64,000 nt of DNA from Bradyrhizobium embrapense (GCF_001189235.2 NZ_LFIP02000005.1:248001-312000); one strand, 5' to 3'. Shown: positions 42,322 through 53,759, counted from the first letter of the stretch. Made by a program: numbers and translations. The notes: generated from the sequence alone by a model not told the origin.

Positions 42322-44661
42322 GTGCCGTACAAACTTCGCTTTGCGATCCTTCTCGTCCTCGCCCTGTTCGTCTCGCCCGCGCTGGCGCAGCCGGCCGCCA
42401 AGCCGACGCCGCCGCAGCCCGTGACCGGCGACACACTGACGCCGGAGCAGGCGAAGCGCGCGCTCGACACGCTGCAGGATGACAAGAAGCGCGGCGAGAT
42501 CATCAACACGCTGCGCGCCATTGCCAAGGCCTCGCCGCAGGCGGCCGCGGAGCCGGCGTCGGAGCAGCATTCGCCGATCCCGCTCAGCGCGGACAGCCTC
42601 GGCGCGCAGCTTCTACTGATGGTCTCGGAGCAGGTCGGCGAGATGTCGCGCGAGGTCGCCGACGTCGCGCGGACGCTGACGCATTTCCCGGCGTTCTATT
42701 ACTGGTTCGTGCGCACCGCCAACGATCCGGCCGCCTACGGCCTCATGATCGATATCGCCTGGAAGCTGGCGCTGGTGTTCGGCTGCGCGCTCGCCGCCGA
42801 ATGGGTGGTGTTCCGCCTGATCAAGCGGCCGGTCGCGTTCCTCGAAGCGCGGCTGCCGCAGACCGCGCGTGTGCCGGTGCAGGCGCTCGCGAGCGCCGAT
42901 CCGCCGTCGTCGGTTACCGACGTCACGCCGGAGGGCGATCTGCATCGCCGTCGGCTCAGCCTGGCGCGTGCCTGGCAGTCGCTGATCCGGCTGCCCTTCG
43001 TGCTCGGCCGCCTGCTACTCGAATTGCTGCCAGTGGTGGTGTTCGGTGGCATCGCCACCGCGCTGCTCGGCACCGAGATCGGCGACCAGTCGACCACGCG
43101 GCTGGTGATCCTCGCCGTCGTCAACGCCTATGTCTTCTCGCGCGTGCTGATCTGCGCGGTGCGTGCGCTGGCGGGACCGTTCGGCCTGATCCGCGTCCGG
43201 GCCGAGACCGCGGCCTATATCGAGATCTGGGCGCGGCGCATCGTCGCCGTCGGCGTCTCCGGCATCGCCTTTGCCAATGTCGCGCTGCTGCTCGGGCTGC
43301 ATCGCGCCGGCTATGCCGCGCTGCTCCGGCTGGTGATGCTGGTGGTGCATCTCTTCGTCGTCGTCATCATCCTGCAATGCCGCCGCCAGGTCGCCGACGC
43401 GATCCGCGCACCGGCCGATCGCACCGGCCTCGCCGCGCGGACGCGCAACCGTCTCGCTTCGCTCTGGCACGTGCTGGCGATCGCGCTCGATCTTGCGCTG
43501 TGGGCAGTGTGGGCGCTCAACATCCGCAACGGCTATTCGCTGCTGCTGCAATATTTCGTCGGCACCGTCGCGGTGCTGCTGGTCACCCGGCTCGTCACCA
43601 TGGTGGTGCTGAGCCTGATCGACCGCGGCTTCCGCATCAGCCCGGACCTGATGCAGCGCTTCCCGGGGCTGGAGACCCGCGCCAACCGCTATCTGCCGCT
43701 GCTGCGCAAGGTGGTCACCGCGGTGATCGCGCTGATCGGCTTCGTCGCGCTGCTCGAAGTCTGGGGCGTCGACGCCATCGTCTGGTTCTATGGCGGCCAG
43801 ATCGGCTCCCGCCTGATCTCGGCGCTGGTGACGATCGGCATTGCCGCGTTCGCCGCGGCGGTGATCTGGGAAGTCGCCAATGCGCTGATGGACCGGCAGA
43901 TCGATACGCTGTCGCGCGAGGGGCATTACGCCCGCGCCGCGCGGCTGCGCACCTTCCAGCCGATGCTGCGTACCGCGCTGTTCTGCATGATCGTAGCTGT
44001 CGTCGGGCTCACCGCGCTCAGCGAGATCGGCGTCAATGTCGCGCCGCTGCTCGCCGGCGCCGGCATCGTCGGCATCGCGATCGGCTTCGGCTCGCAGAAA
44101 TTGGTGCAGGATCTGATCACCGGGCTGTTCCTCCTGATCGAGAACACCGTGCAGGTCGGCGACACCGTCACGGTGTCGGGCCTCTCGGGCGTGGTCGAGA
44201 ACGTCTCGATCCGCACCATGCGGCTGCGCGCCGGCGACGGTTCGGTCCATGTGGTGCCGTTCAGTGCGGTGACGACGATCACCAACTCCAGCCGCGGCGC
44301 CGGCAATGCCGCGGTCAGCGTCAACGTGTCCTACAAGGAGGACACCGATCGCGCCGGCGAGGTGCTGAAGGACATCGTCGCCCAAATGCGCCAGGAGACG
44401 GCGTATCGCGCGTTCATCCGAGGCGACCTCGAATTGTGGGGCGTCGACAAGGTCGACGGCTCGGTCGTGACCATCGTCGGCCAGATCCGCTGCACCGATA
44501 GCGGCCGCTGGGCGGTGCAGCGCGAGTTCAACCGGCGCATGAAGCGCCGCTTCCAGGAGGAGGGCATCGAGATCGCCTCGATGGGCCAGACCATCCTGAT
44601 GCAGCTTCCCGCGCCATCGGAGCCGGATGCCAACAAGCTGCCGCGCCGGGCCGCGGGCTGA
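42322..44661 (+). CDS. Large MscS-family mechanosensitive channel
   Basis: 779 residues from GTG 42322, after AAGAGG. A signal peptide (LRFAILLVLALFVSPALAQP) and a periplasmic part (about 25-130) precede about ten or eleven membrane helices. The MscS core includes VAPLLAGAGIVGIAIGFGSQ and KLVQDLITGLFLLIENTVQV, then the beta domain VGDTVTVSGLSGVVENVSIR. The C-terminal cage domain ends near residue 750. The size resembles the YbiO/YjeP group rather than the 286-residue MscS. It releases solutes on osmotic downshock. Confidence 0.9.
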   Translation: MPYKLRFAILLVLALFVSPALAQPAAKPTPPQPVTGDTLTPEQAKRALDTLQDDKKRGEIINTLRAIAKASPQAAAEPASEQHSPIPLSADSLGAQLLLMVSEQVGEMSREVADVARTLTHFPAFYYWFVRTANDPAAYGLMIDIAWKLALVFGCALAAEWVVFRLIKRPVAFLEARLPQTARVPVQALASADPPSSVTDVTPEGDLHRRRLSLARAWQSLIRLPFVLGRLLLELLPVVVFGGIATALLGTEIGDQSTTRLVILAVVNAYVFSRVLICAVRALAGPFGLIRVRAETAAYIEIWARRIVAVGVSGIAFANVALLLGLHRAGYAALLRLVMLVVHLFVVVIILQCRRQVADAIRAPADRTGLAARTRNRLASLWHVLAIALDLALWAVWALNIRNGYSLLLQYFVGTVAVLLVTRLVTMVVLSLIDRGFRISPDLMQRFPGLETRANRYLPLLRKVVTAVIALIGFVALLEVWGVDAIVWFYGGQIGSRLISALVTIGIAAFAAAVIWEVANALMDRQIDTLSREGHYARAARLRTFQPMLRTALFCMIVAVVGLTALSEIGVNVAPLLAGAGIVGIAIGFGSQKLVQDLITGLFLLIENTVQVGDTVTVSGLSGVVENVSIRTMRLRAGDGSVHVVPFSAVTTITNSSRGAGNAAVSVNVSYKEDTDRAGEVLKDIVAQMRQETAYRAFIRGDLELWGVDKVDGSVVTIVGQIRCTDSGRWAVQREFNRRMKRRFQEEGIEIASMGQTILMQLPAPSEPDANKLPRRAAG

Positions 44662-44679
44662 TCCGCGACACCGCATGCT

Positions 44680-44716
44680 GTCTCATCGTTGCGACAACGT
44701 CTCGCGACGATGAGAC
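44680..44716. promoter_or_regulatory. Inverted repeat, candidate enhancer for the sigma-54 activator
   Basis: Ten perfect base pairs (GTCTCATCGT at 44680-44689 with ACGATGAGAC at 44707-44716) continue inward through one T-G pair and four more pairs (GCGA with TCGC), leaving a 7-base loop. The centre is about 110 bases upstream of the sigma-54 promoter at 44801, the usual distance for an activator site. With no T-run behind it, a terminator is less likely. Confidence 0.6.
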
Positions 44717-44800
44717 GGCAAGAGCTTCGCCGGGCCCGAGGGACGGCTTGCACGTGGCCGAAAACGCTGCCTTTCGCTTCTTCTCCTGCGATTCCTCCGC

Positions 44801-44815
44801 TGGCACAGCGCTTGC
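44801..44815 (+). promoter_or_regulatory. Sigma-54 (RpoN) promoter of the flavin monooxygenase operon
   Basis: TGGCAC-N5-TTGC, an exact match to the -24/-12 consensus with GG and GC ten bases apart and a T after the TTGC. It lies 70 bases upstream of the LLM oxidoreductase start. A sigma-54 activator gene (46811-48676) lies next to the operon. Confidence 0.8.
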
Positions 44816-44885
44816 TCAACGCATCTTCGAATGCGCGGCAAGACGCATTGCATGACTAAACCTCAAGCGAAGGAAGGAAACGCAC

Positions 44886-45986
44886 ATGGAGCTTGGCTAC
44901 TTCACCATGCCCTCGCATCCGCCGGAGTGCGGATTGAAGGAGGGCCACGACTGGGACCTGCAGACGCTGCGCTGGCTCGACGAGCTCGGCTATCAGGAAG
45001 CCTGGATCGGCGAGCATCACACCGCACCCTGGGAGCCGCATCCGTCGCCCGATCTGCTGGTCGCGCAGGCGCTGCTGCAGACCAAGAATCTGCGCATCGG
45101 GCCGGGCGGCTTCCTGCTGCCGTATCATCACCCGGCGGAGCTCGCCAACCGCGTCGCGATGCTCGATCACCTCTCGAACGGCCGTCTGAACTTCGGCGTC
45201 GCGGCCTCCGGCCTGCCGAGCGACTGGGCGATGTTCAATGTCGACGGCATGTCCGGCCAGAACCGCGACATGACCCGCGAGGCGCTCGAGATCATCCTGA
45301 AGATGTGGTCCGAGCCCGGACCCTGGACGCACAAGGGCAAGTACTGGACGGTGAGCAAGCCGGACACGATGTTCGACTTCCTCAAGCCGCACATCAAGCC
45401 TCAGCAAGCACCGCATCCGCCGATCGGCGTCGCCGGCCTGTCGAAGAATTCCGACACGCTCAAGCTCGCCGGCGAGCGCGGCTTCATCCCGATGAGCCTG
45501 AACCTCAACCCGGCCTATGTCGGCAGCCACTGGGACTCGGTGGAAGCCGGCGCCGCCAAGACCGGCCGCAAGCCGAGCCGCAGGGACTGGCGGCTGGTGC
45601 GCGAGGTGTTCGTGGCTGATACAGACGAGGAAGCGTGGAAGCTCTCGACCGGCGACATGATGGGCCGGATGATGGGCGAGTACTTCCTGCCGCTGCTCGG
45701 CCACTTTGGCTTCAAGGATTATCTGAAGCACGCCCCCGACGTGCCCGACAGCGACGTCACCGTCGAATATTGCGCGCGCCGGAATTGGATCGTCGGCTCG
45801 CCTGCGACGGTCACCGAGAAGATCGAGAAGATCTACCGGGAGGTCGGCGGCTTCGGGGTCCTGTGCGTGTTCGGCTTCGACTACAAGCACAAGCCGGAGG
45901 CTTGGCGGCACTCGCTGGACCTGCTCAAGAACGAGGTGATGCCGCGGCTGAAGCATCTCGGCGCCGAGTTCGAGAAGGCTGCATGA
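44886..45986 (+). CDS. LLM-class flavin-dependent monooxygenase
   Basis: 366 residues with the bacterial-luciferase TIM-barrel fold: MELGYFTMPSHPPECG, LDELGYQEAWIGEHHTAPWE, LRIGPGGFLLPYHHPAELAN, HLSNGRLNFGVAASGLPSDW, and PPIGVAGLSKNSDTLKLAGE. Such enzymes use reduced flavin from a partner reductase to oxygenate small molecules (limonene monooxygenase-like members are known). The flavin reductase is encoded 65 bases downstream. Expression should depend on sigma-54. Confidence 0.92.
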   Translation: MELGYFTMPSHPPECGLKEGHDWDLQTLRWLDELGYQEAWIGEHHTAPWEPHPSPDLLVAQALLQTKNLRIGPGGFLLPYHHPAELANRVAMLDHLSNGRLNFGVAASGLPSDWAMFNVDGMSGQNRDMTREALEIILKMWSEPGPWTHKGKYWTVSKPDTMFDFLKPHIKPQQAPHPPIGVAGLSKNSDTLKLAGERGFIPMSLNLNPAYVGSHWDSVEAGAAKTGRKPSRRDWRLVREVFVADTDEEAWKLSTGDMMGRMMGEYFLPLLGHFGFKDYLKHAPDVPDSDVTVEYCARRNWIVGSPATVTEKIEKIYREVGGFGVLCVFGFDYKHKPEAWRHSLDLLKNEVMPRLKHLGAEFEKAA

Positions 45987-46050
45987 CAGCTGCGCGGGGT
46001 GCGGGGCTTGCCTCGCACCCCCTGTCGCATATCTTAGACGGAGCTGATCT

Positions 46051-46620
46051 ATGGGGTTTTGCGGCATGACGGTCGACGCACAGAGTTTCAAGCAGGCGAT
46101 GCGGCACTGTGCGGGCGCTGTCGCGCTGGTGACGGTCGGCCGCGAGGCTGGACAGCGCACCGGCCTGACGGTGACCTCGGCCTGTTCGCTGTCGGACAAT
46201 CCGCCGTCGGTGCTGGTCTGCGTCAACCGTAATGCCAGCGCACATGAGCGCATCCGCGCCGAGCGCCATTTCGTCATCAACTTCCTGAACGAGGACCACG
46301 CGCTGCTTGCGCTGACCTTCTCCGGCCAGAAGGGCGTCAACGGCGACGACCGGTTTGCGTTCGGGCGCTGGACCACCGGCGCCACCGGCGCCCCGGTGCT
46401 GGAAGATGCCGTCGCTGCATTTGACTGCGTGCTGGCGCAGGAGCTCGAGACCAAGACCCACTCGATCTTCATCGGCGAGGTCCAGCATGTCCGTGCCGTG
46501 ACCACGGTCGATCCGCTGATCTATTTGCGCTCCGGCTTCCAGAGCGTGCGCAACATCCATGATCCGATCACGCTCGGCGACGTCGATGCCCGCCGCGTCA
46601 GCTGGAACGAGTTTTCCTGA
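46051..46620 (+). CDS. Flavin reductase (FMN-binding split barrel)
   Basis: 189 residues; ATG 46051 has GGAG eight bases before it. An ATG at 46066 is also possible. It has the HpaC-like pattern FKQAMRHCAGAVALVTVGRE, GLTVTSACSLSDNPPSVLVC, ERHFVINFLNEDHALLALTF and DAVAAFDCVLAQELETKTHS. It reduces FMN or FAD with NAD(P)H for the monooxygenase encoded just upstream, making a two-component system. Confidence 0.92.
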   Translation: MGFCGMTVDAQSFKQAMRHCAGAVALVTVGREAGQRTGLTVTSACSLSDNPPSVLVCVNRNASAHERIRAERHFVINFLNEDHALLALTFSGQKGVNGDDRFAFGRWTTGATGAPVLEDAVAAFDCVLAQELETKTHSIFIGEVQHVRAVTTVDPLIYLRSGFQSVRNIHDPITLGDVDARRVSWNEFS

Positions 46621-46810
46621 AGTCGGGGGCGGTTGAACGCGGTCGAGCCGCATTCGCACCGGCACGGGCGCGCTTCGCCCACGCTGTATCCACCGGCCTC
46701 GTATGCCCGCAAATATGGTTCAACATCCGCAGCACCCGAGCCTGCCCACCACTTGCCCGAGCGATCGATGGCCATACGATGCCCGCGCGGGTTCGCATAG
46801 CTATCTTGCT

Positions 46811-48676
<1,866 letters not shown>

Positions 48677-48789
48677 CCAGAGGTCTCCACCCTGAATTTT
48701 CGGCGAAGTCTGGCAGCCCGACGGCGAATGTCAATTGGCCGACGGGGTCGCGGGGAAGGACCTTGGAGCGGTGAGGGCGCCATTCTCGC

Positions 48790-48894
48790 CGTCATTCCGG
48801 GGCTCGCGAAGCGAGAGCCCGGAATCCATTGGTCCGCAGGTTCAATGTTTAGATGGATTCCGGGCTCGGCGCTGCGCGCCGCCCCGGAATGACG
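48790..48894. repeat. Composite palindromic repeat (REP/BIME-like)
   Basis: Two hairpin-forming units face each other: 5' CGTCATTCCGGGGCTCGCGA ... AGCCCGGAATCCA, a 25-base spacer, then TGGATTCCGGGCTC...GCCCCGGAATGACG. The outer ends are reverse complements. Such units occur often between Bradyrhizobium genes. It lies upstream of the sigma-54 activator and downstream of glgX. Confidence 0.75.
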
Positions 48895-48912
48895 AGGGTG
48901 GTAGCGGCGCGA

Positions 48913-51027
48913 CTACCTCACCTCGCCGGCCGTGAGCAGCACGAACGAACGCCCGGCCACCTTGTACGTGCTATCGAACGCGAACTGCGCACCCGCCGCC
49001 TCCTCCGGCGCATTGGTGTCCACGAGCAGCGACCATTGCGGCCCCGCCGACATTGCCGGCAGCTTGAAGTCGACGTCGCCCTCAAAGCTGTTGAGGATCA
49101 CGAGCACAGTGTCGTCCTCACCAGTGCGGGCGATTGCAGTCTTGCGCGCGCGGCCGTCGAGCACGACGCCGAAGCACTTGATCCAGCCGGTGGTCCAGTC
49201 GGCCTGCGTCATCTCCACGCCCGAGGTGCTGATCCAGACCACGTCGCGGATGTCGAGCTGCGGATCGCGATCGCCGGAGAGGAAGCGGCTGCGGCGCAGG
49301 ATCGGATAGTCGCGCCTCAGCTTGATCATCCGCTTGGTGAAGGCGAGCAGCTTCTCGGCGTCGCCGGACAAATTCCAGTCGAACCAGGAGATGTCGTTGT
49401 CCTGGCAATACGCATTGTTGTTGCCGCGCTGGGTGCGGCCGAATTCGTCGCCGCCGAGCAGCATCGGCGTGCCCTGCGAAGCCAGGATCGTCGCCAGCAT
49501 GTTGCGCTTCTGGCGTTCGCGCAAGGTTCGGATCTCGGGGTTGTCGGTCGGGCCCTCGGCGCCGCAATTCCAGGAGTGGTTGTCGGACGAGCCGTCGTTG
49601 TTGTGCTCGCCATTGGCCTCATTGTGCTTGTTGTTGTAGCTCGCCCAGTCGTTCAGCGTGAAGCCGTCATGGGCGGTGATGAAGTTGACGCTGGCCCAGG
49701 TGCGCCGGCCCTCGCGGTTGAACACGTCATGCGAGCCGAGCAGCCGCGGCGCCAGGCTGCCGGGCGCCGCCTCGCCGCGCCAGAAGTCGCGCACGGTGTT
49801 GCGGTACTTGTCGTTCCATTCCGCCCAGCCCGGCGGAAAGCCGCCGACCTGGTAGCCACCGGGACCGCAGTCCCAGGGCTCTGCGATCAGCTTCACGGTC
49901 GTGAGCAGCGGGTCCTGGTTCATCGCCTTCAGGAAGCCGGACTGCTCGTCGAAGCCGTAGACCTCGCGCGCCAGGATGGTGCCGAGGTCGAAGCGGAAGC
50001 CATCGACATGCATGTGCCCGGCCCAGTAGCGCAGGCTGTCCATCACCAGTTGGATCACCCGCGGATGCGACAGGTTCACCGTGTTGCCGGTGCCGGTATC
50101 GTTGATGTAGTAGCGCCGCTTGTCCGGCAGCAGCCGGTAATAGCTCGCATTGTCGATGCCCTTGAACGACAGCGTCGGGCCGCGCTCGTTGCCTTCGGCG
50201 GTGTGGTTGTAGACGACGTCGAGAATGACTTCGAGCCCGGCGCCATGCAGCCGCGAAACCATCTCCTTGAATTCGCGCAGGCTGTTCGGCACGTCGGCGG
50301 CATAGCGCGGGTCCGGCGCGAAGAAGCCGATCGTGTTGTAGCCCCAGTAATTGGTGAGGTGCTTGTCCAGCAGGGTGCTGTCGTTGATGAAGGAATGCAC
50401 CGGCAGCAGTTCGACCGAGGTGATCCCGAGCGCCTTGAGATGATCGATCGCCGCACTCGTGCCGAAGCCGGCATAGGTACCGCGCAAATGTTCGTCGATG
50501 CCCGGATGCTGTTTGGTAAAACCCTTGACGTGGGTCTCGTAGACGATGGTCTCGTCCCAGTGCACGTCCTGCCGCTGCGCTTCCTGGACCCAGTCGAAAT
50601 TGGGATCGACCACCACGCATTTCGGCATGTACGGCGCGCTGTCGCGCGCGTCGAAGGTCAGATCGTCGCCGGTTTCCATCTTGTAGCCGAACACCGCCGG
50701 ATTCCAGGTCAGGCTGCCGGCATGGGCGCAGGCATAGGGATCGAGCAGCAGCTTGTTTGGGTTGAAGCGGTGTCCGCCGTCCGGCTGGTAGGGGCCGTAC
50801 ACGCGATAGCCGTAGAACGTGCCGGGCTGCACGCCGTTGATGAAGCCGTGAAACACCTGGTCGGTATATTCCGGCAGCTGGAAGCGATGGGTCTCGCGCT
50901 CGCCGTCGAACAGGCAGACCTCGACCTTGGTGGCGTTTGCGGAAAACACCGCGAAGTTGGTGCCGTGGCCGCTCCAATGGGCGCCCAGCGGATAGGGCAG
51001 GCCTTCCTCGATCACGAAATCGGACAT
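48913..51027 (-). CDS. glgX: Glycogen debranching enzyme GlgX
   Basis: 704 residues, the family length. An N-terminal CBM48 domain (about 8-110, PYPLGAHWSGHGTNFAVFSA) precedes the GH13 barrel. The catalytic Asp is in VDGFRFDLGTILAREVYGF, the Glu in VKLIAEPWDCGPGGYQVGGF, and the transition-state Asp in FITAHDGFTLNDWASYN. It removes short alpha-1,6 branches from glycogen after phosphorylase action. No other glycogen genes are in the window. Confidence 0.95.
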   Translation of the reverse strand: MSDFVIEEGLPYPLGAHWSGHGTNFAVFSANATKVEVCLFDGERETHRFQLPEYTDQVFHGFINGVQPGTFYGYRVYGPYQPDGGHRFNPNKLLLDPYACAHAGSLTWNPAVFGYKMETGDDLTFDARDSAPYMPKCVVVDPNFDWVQEAQRQDVHWDETIVYETHVKGFTKQHPGIDEHLRGTYAGFGTSAAIDHLKALGITSVELLPVHSFINDSTLLDKHLTNYWGYNTIGFFAPDPRYAADVPNSLREFKEMVSRLHGAGLEVILDVVYNHTAEGNERGPTLSFKGIDNASYYRLLPDKRRYYINDTGTGNTVNLSHPRVIQLVMDSLRYWAGHMHVDGFRFDLGTILAREVYGFDEQSGFLKAMNQDPLLTTVKLIAEPWDCGPGGYQVGGFPPGWAEWNDKYRNTVRDFWRGEAAPGSLAPRLLGSHDVFNREGRRTWASVNFITAHDGFTLNDWASYNNKHNEANGEHNNDGSSDNHSWNCGAEGPTDNPEIRTLRERQKRNMLATILASQGTPMLLGGDEFGRTQRGNNNAYCQDNDISWFDWNLSGDAEKLLAFTKRMIKLRRDYPILRRSRFLSGDRDPQLDIRDVVWISTSGVEMTQADWTTGWIKCFGVVLDGRARKTAIARTGEDDTVLVILNSFEGDVDFKLPAMSAGPQWSLLVDTNAPEEAAGAQFAFDSTYKVAGRSFVLLTAGEVR

Positions 51028-51197
51028 CGGTCCCCCAAAGGCTGGAAGCCATCAATTCAACCTGCAACAAACGCCGCCACGCGGAAAACGTTGCATTGGT
51101 GATTTTAGCGGTAGTTGCCGATGATCAGTATGACGGTCGGTTCTTGCCGAGTGTTGTGGCTGCGCCGGGACGACGGCGGCGGGTTTTCAGTGCAATG

Positions 51198-51911
51198 TCA
51201 AATCAGCCGCATGCCCTTGAAGCTGGTATGCCCGTTCTTGCCGACGATGATGTGATCGTGCACGGCGATCCCGAGCGGTTTCGCGATGTCGACGATCGCC
51301 TTGGTCATCTGGATGTCGGCTTGCGACGGCGTCGGGTCGCCGGAGGGGTGGTTATGCACCAGGATCAGCGCGGTCGCGGACAGTTCCAGCGCGCGCTTGA
51401 TCACCTCGCGCGGATAGACCGGGGTGTGATCGACAGTGCCGGTCTGCTGCACCTCGTCGGAGATCAGCTGGTTGCGCTTGTCGAGGAACAGCAGGCGGAA
51501 CTGTTCCTTGTCGGCGAACGCCATGCCGCTCCGGCAATAGTCGATGACGTCGTTCCACGACGACAGTGCGATGCTGCGCCGGATCTCGCCCCTGGCGATC
51601 CGCCCCGCGGCCGCGGCGAGCAGCTTGAGCTGGTTGATCGAAGCATCCTTGACGCCCTCGACCTCGCGCAGCCGCGCCACAGGCGCATGCACGACCTCGG
51701 CGAACGAGCCGAACTTCTTCAATAGCGCTTTCGCCAACGGCTTGGTGTCGCGGCGCGGGATGGCCGCGAACAGCGCCATCTCCAGCAGCTCATAATCGGT
51801 CAGCGCGTCCGGCCCCGCCGCATAGAAGCGCTCGCGCAGCCGCTCGCGATGGCCGTGATAATGCGGCGTCTCGTCGGCCTCGTCGTGGCTGGCATCGGGC
51901 TTGGCGGGCAT
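51198..51911 (-). CDS. radC: RadC-family JAB-domain protein
   Basis: 237 residues from ATG 51911 (the frame is open to 51974). An N-terminal helix-hairpin-helix-like part (LRERFYAAGPDALTDYELLE, EVEGVKDASINQLKLLAAAA) is followed by the JAB/MPN domain with metal-binding ALILVHNHPSGDPTPSQAD. Despite the name, a direct role of RadC in repair is not established. It is divergent from the 3-methyladenine glycosylase gene. Confidence 0.92.
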   Translation of the reverse strand: MPAKPDASHDEADETPHYHGHRERLRERFYAAGPDALTDYELLEMALFAAIPRRDTKPLAKALLKKFGSFAEVVHAPVARLREVEGVKDASINQLKLLAAAAGRIARGEIRRSIALSSWNDVIDYCRSGMAFADKEQFRLLFLDKRNQLISDEVQQTGTVDHTPVYPREVIKRALELSATALILVHNHPSGDPTPSQADIQMTKAIVDIAKPLGIAVHDHIIVGKNGHTSFKGMRLI

Positions 51912-52032
51912 CGGCCACAACCATGCCGTGCCTGCCGCGATTTGCAAGAGCCGATGCAATGTCCGGTTTGCCACGATACGACGGGCGAATTACCGTGGGC
52001 TGCAACGTTCAGGATCAAGAAGGGGGAGCGGC

Positions 52033-52752
52033 GTGACACCGTTCAAGGTGATCCGCGCACGCGCCGAGAAGCGCAAGGGCGGGCCGAAGGCGTTGGAGAA
52101 ACTGCTGCGGCCGCCGGCCGGCGCCAAGGCGCTGGCCAAGCTCGGCGACGACCGCGTGCTCGCCGAGATGACCAAGCGCGTGTTCTGCGCGGGTTTTGCC
52201 TGGAGCGTGATCGACGCCAAATGGCCGGGCTTCGAGGAGGCGTTCCTGGGCTTTCAGCCCGCTAAGCTCGCCTTCAAATCAGATGAATTCTGGGAGAAAC
52301 TGACCAGCGACGTCAGGATCGTGCGCAACGGCGCCAAGATCATGTCGGTGCGCGACAACGGCCGCTTCGTACAGGAGATCGCGCGCGAGCACGGTAGTTT
52401 CGGCAAATTCCTCAGCGCCTGGCCGTCATCGGATGAGGTCGGGCTGCTGGACCTGCTCGCCAAGCGCGGCAGCCGGCTCGGCGGTAACACCGGGCAGATG
52501 CTGCTGCGTTTTCTCGGCTGGGACGGCTTCGTCACCTCGCGCGACGTCGTTGCCTGCCTGCGCGATGCCGGGCTCGATATTGCCGAGGAGGTCAAGTCGA
52601 AGCGCGATCTCGCCAAGGTGCAGGCGCAGTTCAATGCCTGGGCCGAGGAGACCGGGCTGTCCTATCTGCATCTGTCGCGGATCTGCGCGATGTCGGTCGG
52701 CGAGAACCACACGGCGGAGGAGATCGTCGCGCGGACGCGGAGCGACTATTGA
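52033..52752 (+). CDS. DNA-3-methyladenine glycosylase I-like protein
   Basis: 239 residues from GTG 52033, just after AGGGGGAGCG. The helical glycosylase fold is recognised from VLAEMTKRVFCAGFAWSVID, KWPGFEEAFLGFQPAKLAFK, VRIVRNGAKIMSVRDNGRFV and GNTGQMLLRFLGWDGFVTSR. It is about 50 residues longer than E. coli Tag and lacks the clear N-terminal zinc-binding Cys/His pattern of that enzyme, so it is a divergent member. Confidence 0.8.
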   Translation: MTPFKVIRARAEKRKGGPKALEKLLRPPAGAKALAKLGDDRVLAEMTKRVFCAGFAWSVIDAKWPGFEEAFLGFQPAKLAFKSDEFWEKLTSDVRIVRNGAKIMSVRDNGRFVQEIAREHGSFGKFLSAWPSSDEVGLLDLLAKRGSRLGGNTGQMLLRFLGWDGFVTSRDVVACLRDAGLDIAEEVKSKRDLAKVQAQFNAWAEETGLSYLHLSRICAMSVGENHTAEEIVARTRSDY

Positions 52753-52765
52753 ATCTCGTCGAGGA

Positions 52766-53590
52766 TCACACCTGCACCCACGGCTTCTCGCCGTGGCGCT
52801 CGGACAGCGTGAAGATCTCGACGCCGTCGGCGGTGACGCCGACCGAGTGCTCGAACTGCGCCGACAGCGAACGGTCGCGGGTCACCGCGGTCCAGCCGTC
52901 GGACAGGATCTTCACATGCGGCTTGCCGAGATTGATCATCGGCTCGATGGTGAAGAACATGCCGGGCTTCAGCGGCGCGCCTTCACCGGGGCGGCCGATA
53001 TGGATGATGTTCGGCTCGTCGTGGAACAGGCGGCCGAGGCCGTGGCCGCAGAAGTCGCGCACGACGCTCATGCCTTGCGGCTCGACGAAGCTCTGGATGG
53101 CGTGACCGATATCGCCGGTGGTGGCGCCGGGCTTCACCGCGGCAATGCCGCGCATCATCGCCTCATAGGTCACCTCGATCAGCCGCTCGGCCTTCCGCGC
53201 GATGGCGCCGATCGCATACATGCGGCTGGAATCGCCGTACCAGCCGTCGACGATGAAGGTGACGTCGACATTGACGATGTCGCCTTCCTTCAGCGGCCGG
53301 TCACCCGGCATGCCGTGGCAGACCACGTGATTGATCGAGGTGCAGGTCGAGTAGCGATAGCCGCGATACATCAGCGTCGCCGGATACGCGCCGTGGTCGA
53401 AGGCGAATTTGCGCACGAACTCGTCGATGACCGAGGTCGGAATGCCCGGCTTGACGATGTCGGTGAGCGCATCGAGGCATTTCGACACCAGCGCGCCCGC
53501 CTTGCGCATGCCGGCAAAGCCGCTCGGTCCGTGCAGCTTGATCTGGCCGGTCTTGCGAAGCGAGGTGTCGGTGGCGTCGATATAGCTCAT
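52766..53590 (-). CDS. map: Type I methionine aminopeptidase
   Basis: 274 residues. It shows the pita-bread fold with its five metal ligands: Asp in EGDIVNVDVTFIVDGWYGD and nearby SSRMY, His in CGHGLGRLFHDEPNIIHIGR, Glu in MFFTIEPMINLG, and Glu in FEHSVGVTADGVEIFTLSER. It removes the initiator Met from new proteins and is essential in most bacteria. It is convergent with the glycosylase gene. Confidence 0.96.
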   Translation of the reverse strand: MSYIDATDTSLRKTGQIKLHGPSGFAGMRKAGALVSKCLDALTDIVKPGIPTSVIDEFVRKFAFDHGAYPATLMYRGYRYSTCTSINHVVCHGMPGDRPLKEGDIVNVDVTFIVDGWYGDSSRMYAIGAIARKAERLIEVTYEAMMRGIAAVKPGATTGDIGHAIQSFVEPQGMSVVRDFCGHGLGRLFHDEPNIIHIGRPGEGAPLKPGMFFTIEPMINLGKPHVKILSDGWTAVTRDRSLSAQFEHSVGVTADGVEIFTLSERHGEKPWVQV

Positions 53591-53759
53591 GGGCGGGTTG
53601 TTTCTGCGGGCAAGGGGCTGATTTCAGGCTCTAATTTAATGATCGGCGCGCGAGGTGCAAGCCAAGCTTGGGCATGGGGACAATGTCCAAACGGCTTGAT
53701 TTTAGGGGCCAAATCCGGAACGGCGGCGGCCGCTTGCCCGAAAAGGCCGCACGGAGGCG

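Noticed and set aside
43015..44676. A 553-codon minus-strand frame opposite the MscS gene
   Set aside because: His/Asp/Gln/Arg-rich shadow without domain signature; the plus strand has clear membrane helices and the MscS motif.
44680..44716. Hairpin as a Rho-independent terminator of the MscS gene
   Set aside because: No T-run follows, and its distance to the sigma-54 promoter fits an activator site better. A dual role is not excluded.
48853..51102. A 749-codon open frame on the plus strand opposite glgX
   Set aside because: It is the antisense shadow of a strongly conserved GH13 enzyme in high-GC DNA. Its translation is rich in Arg, His, Val and Gln with no domain pattern.
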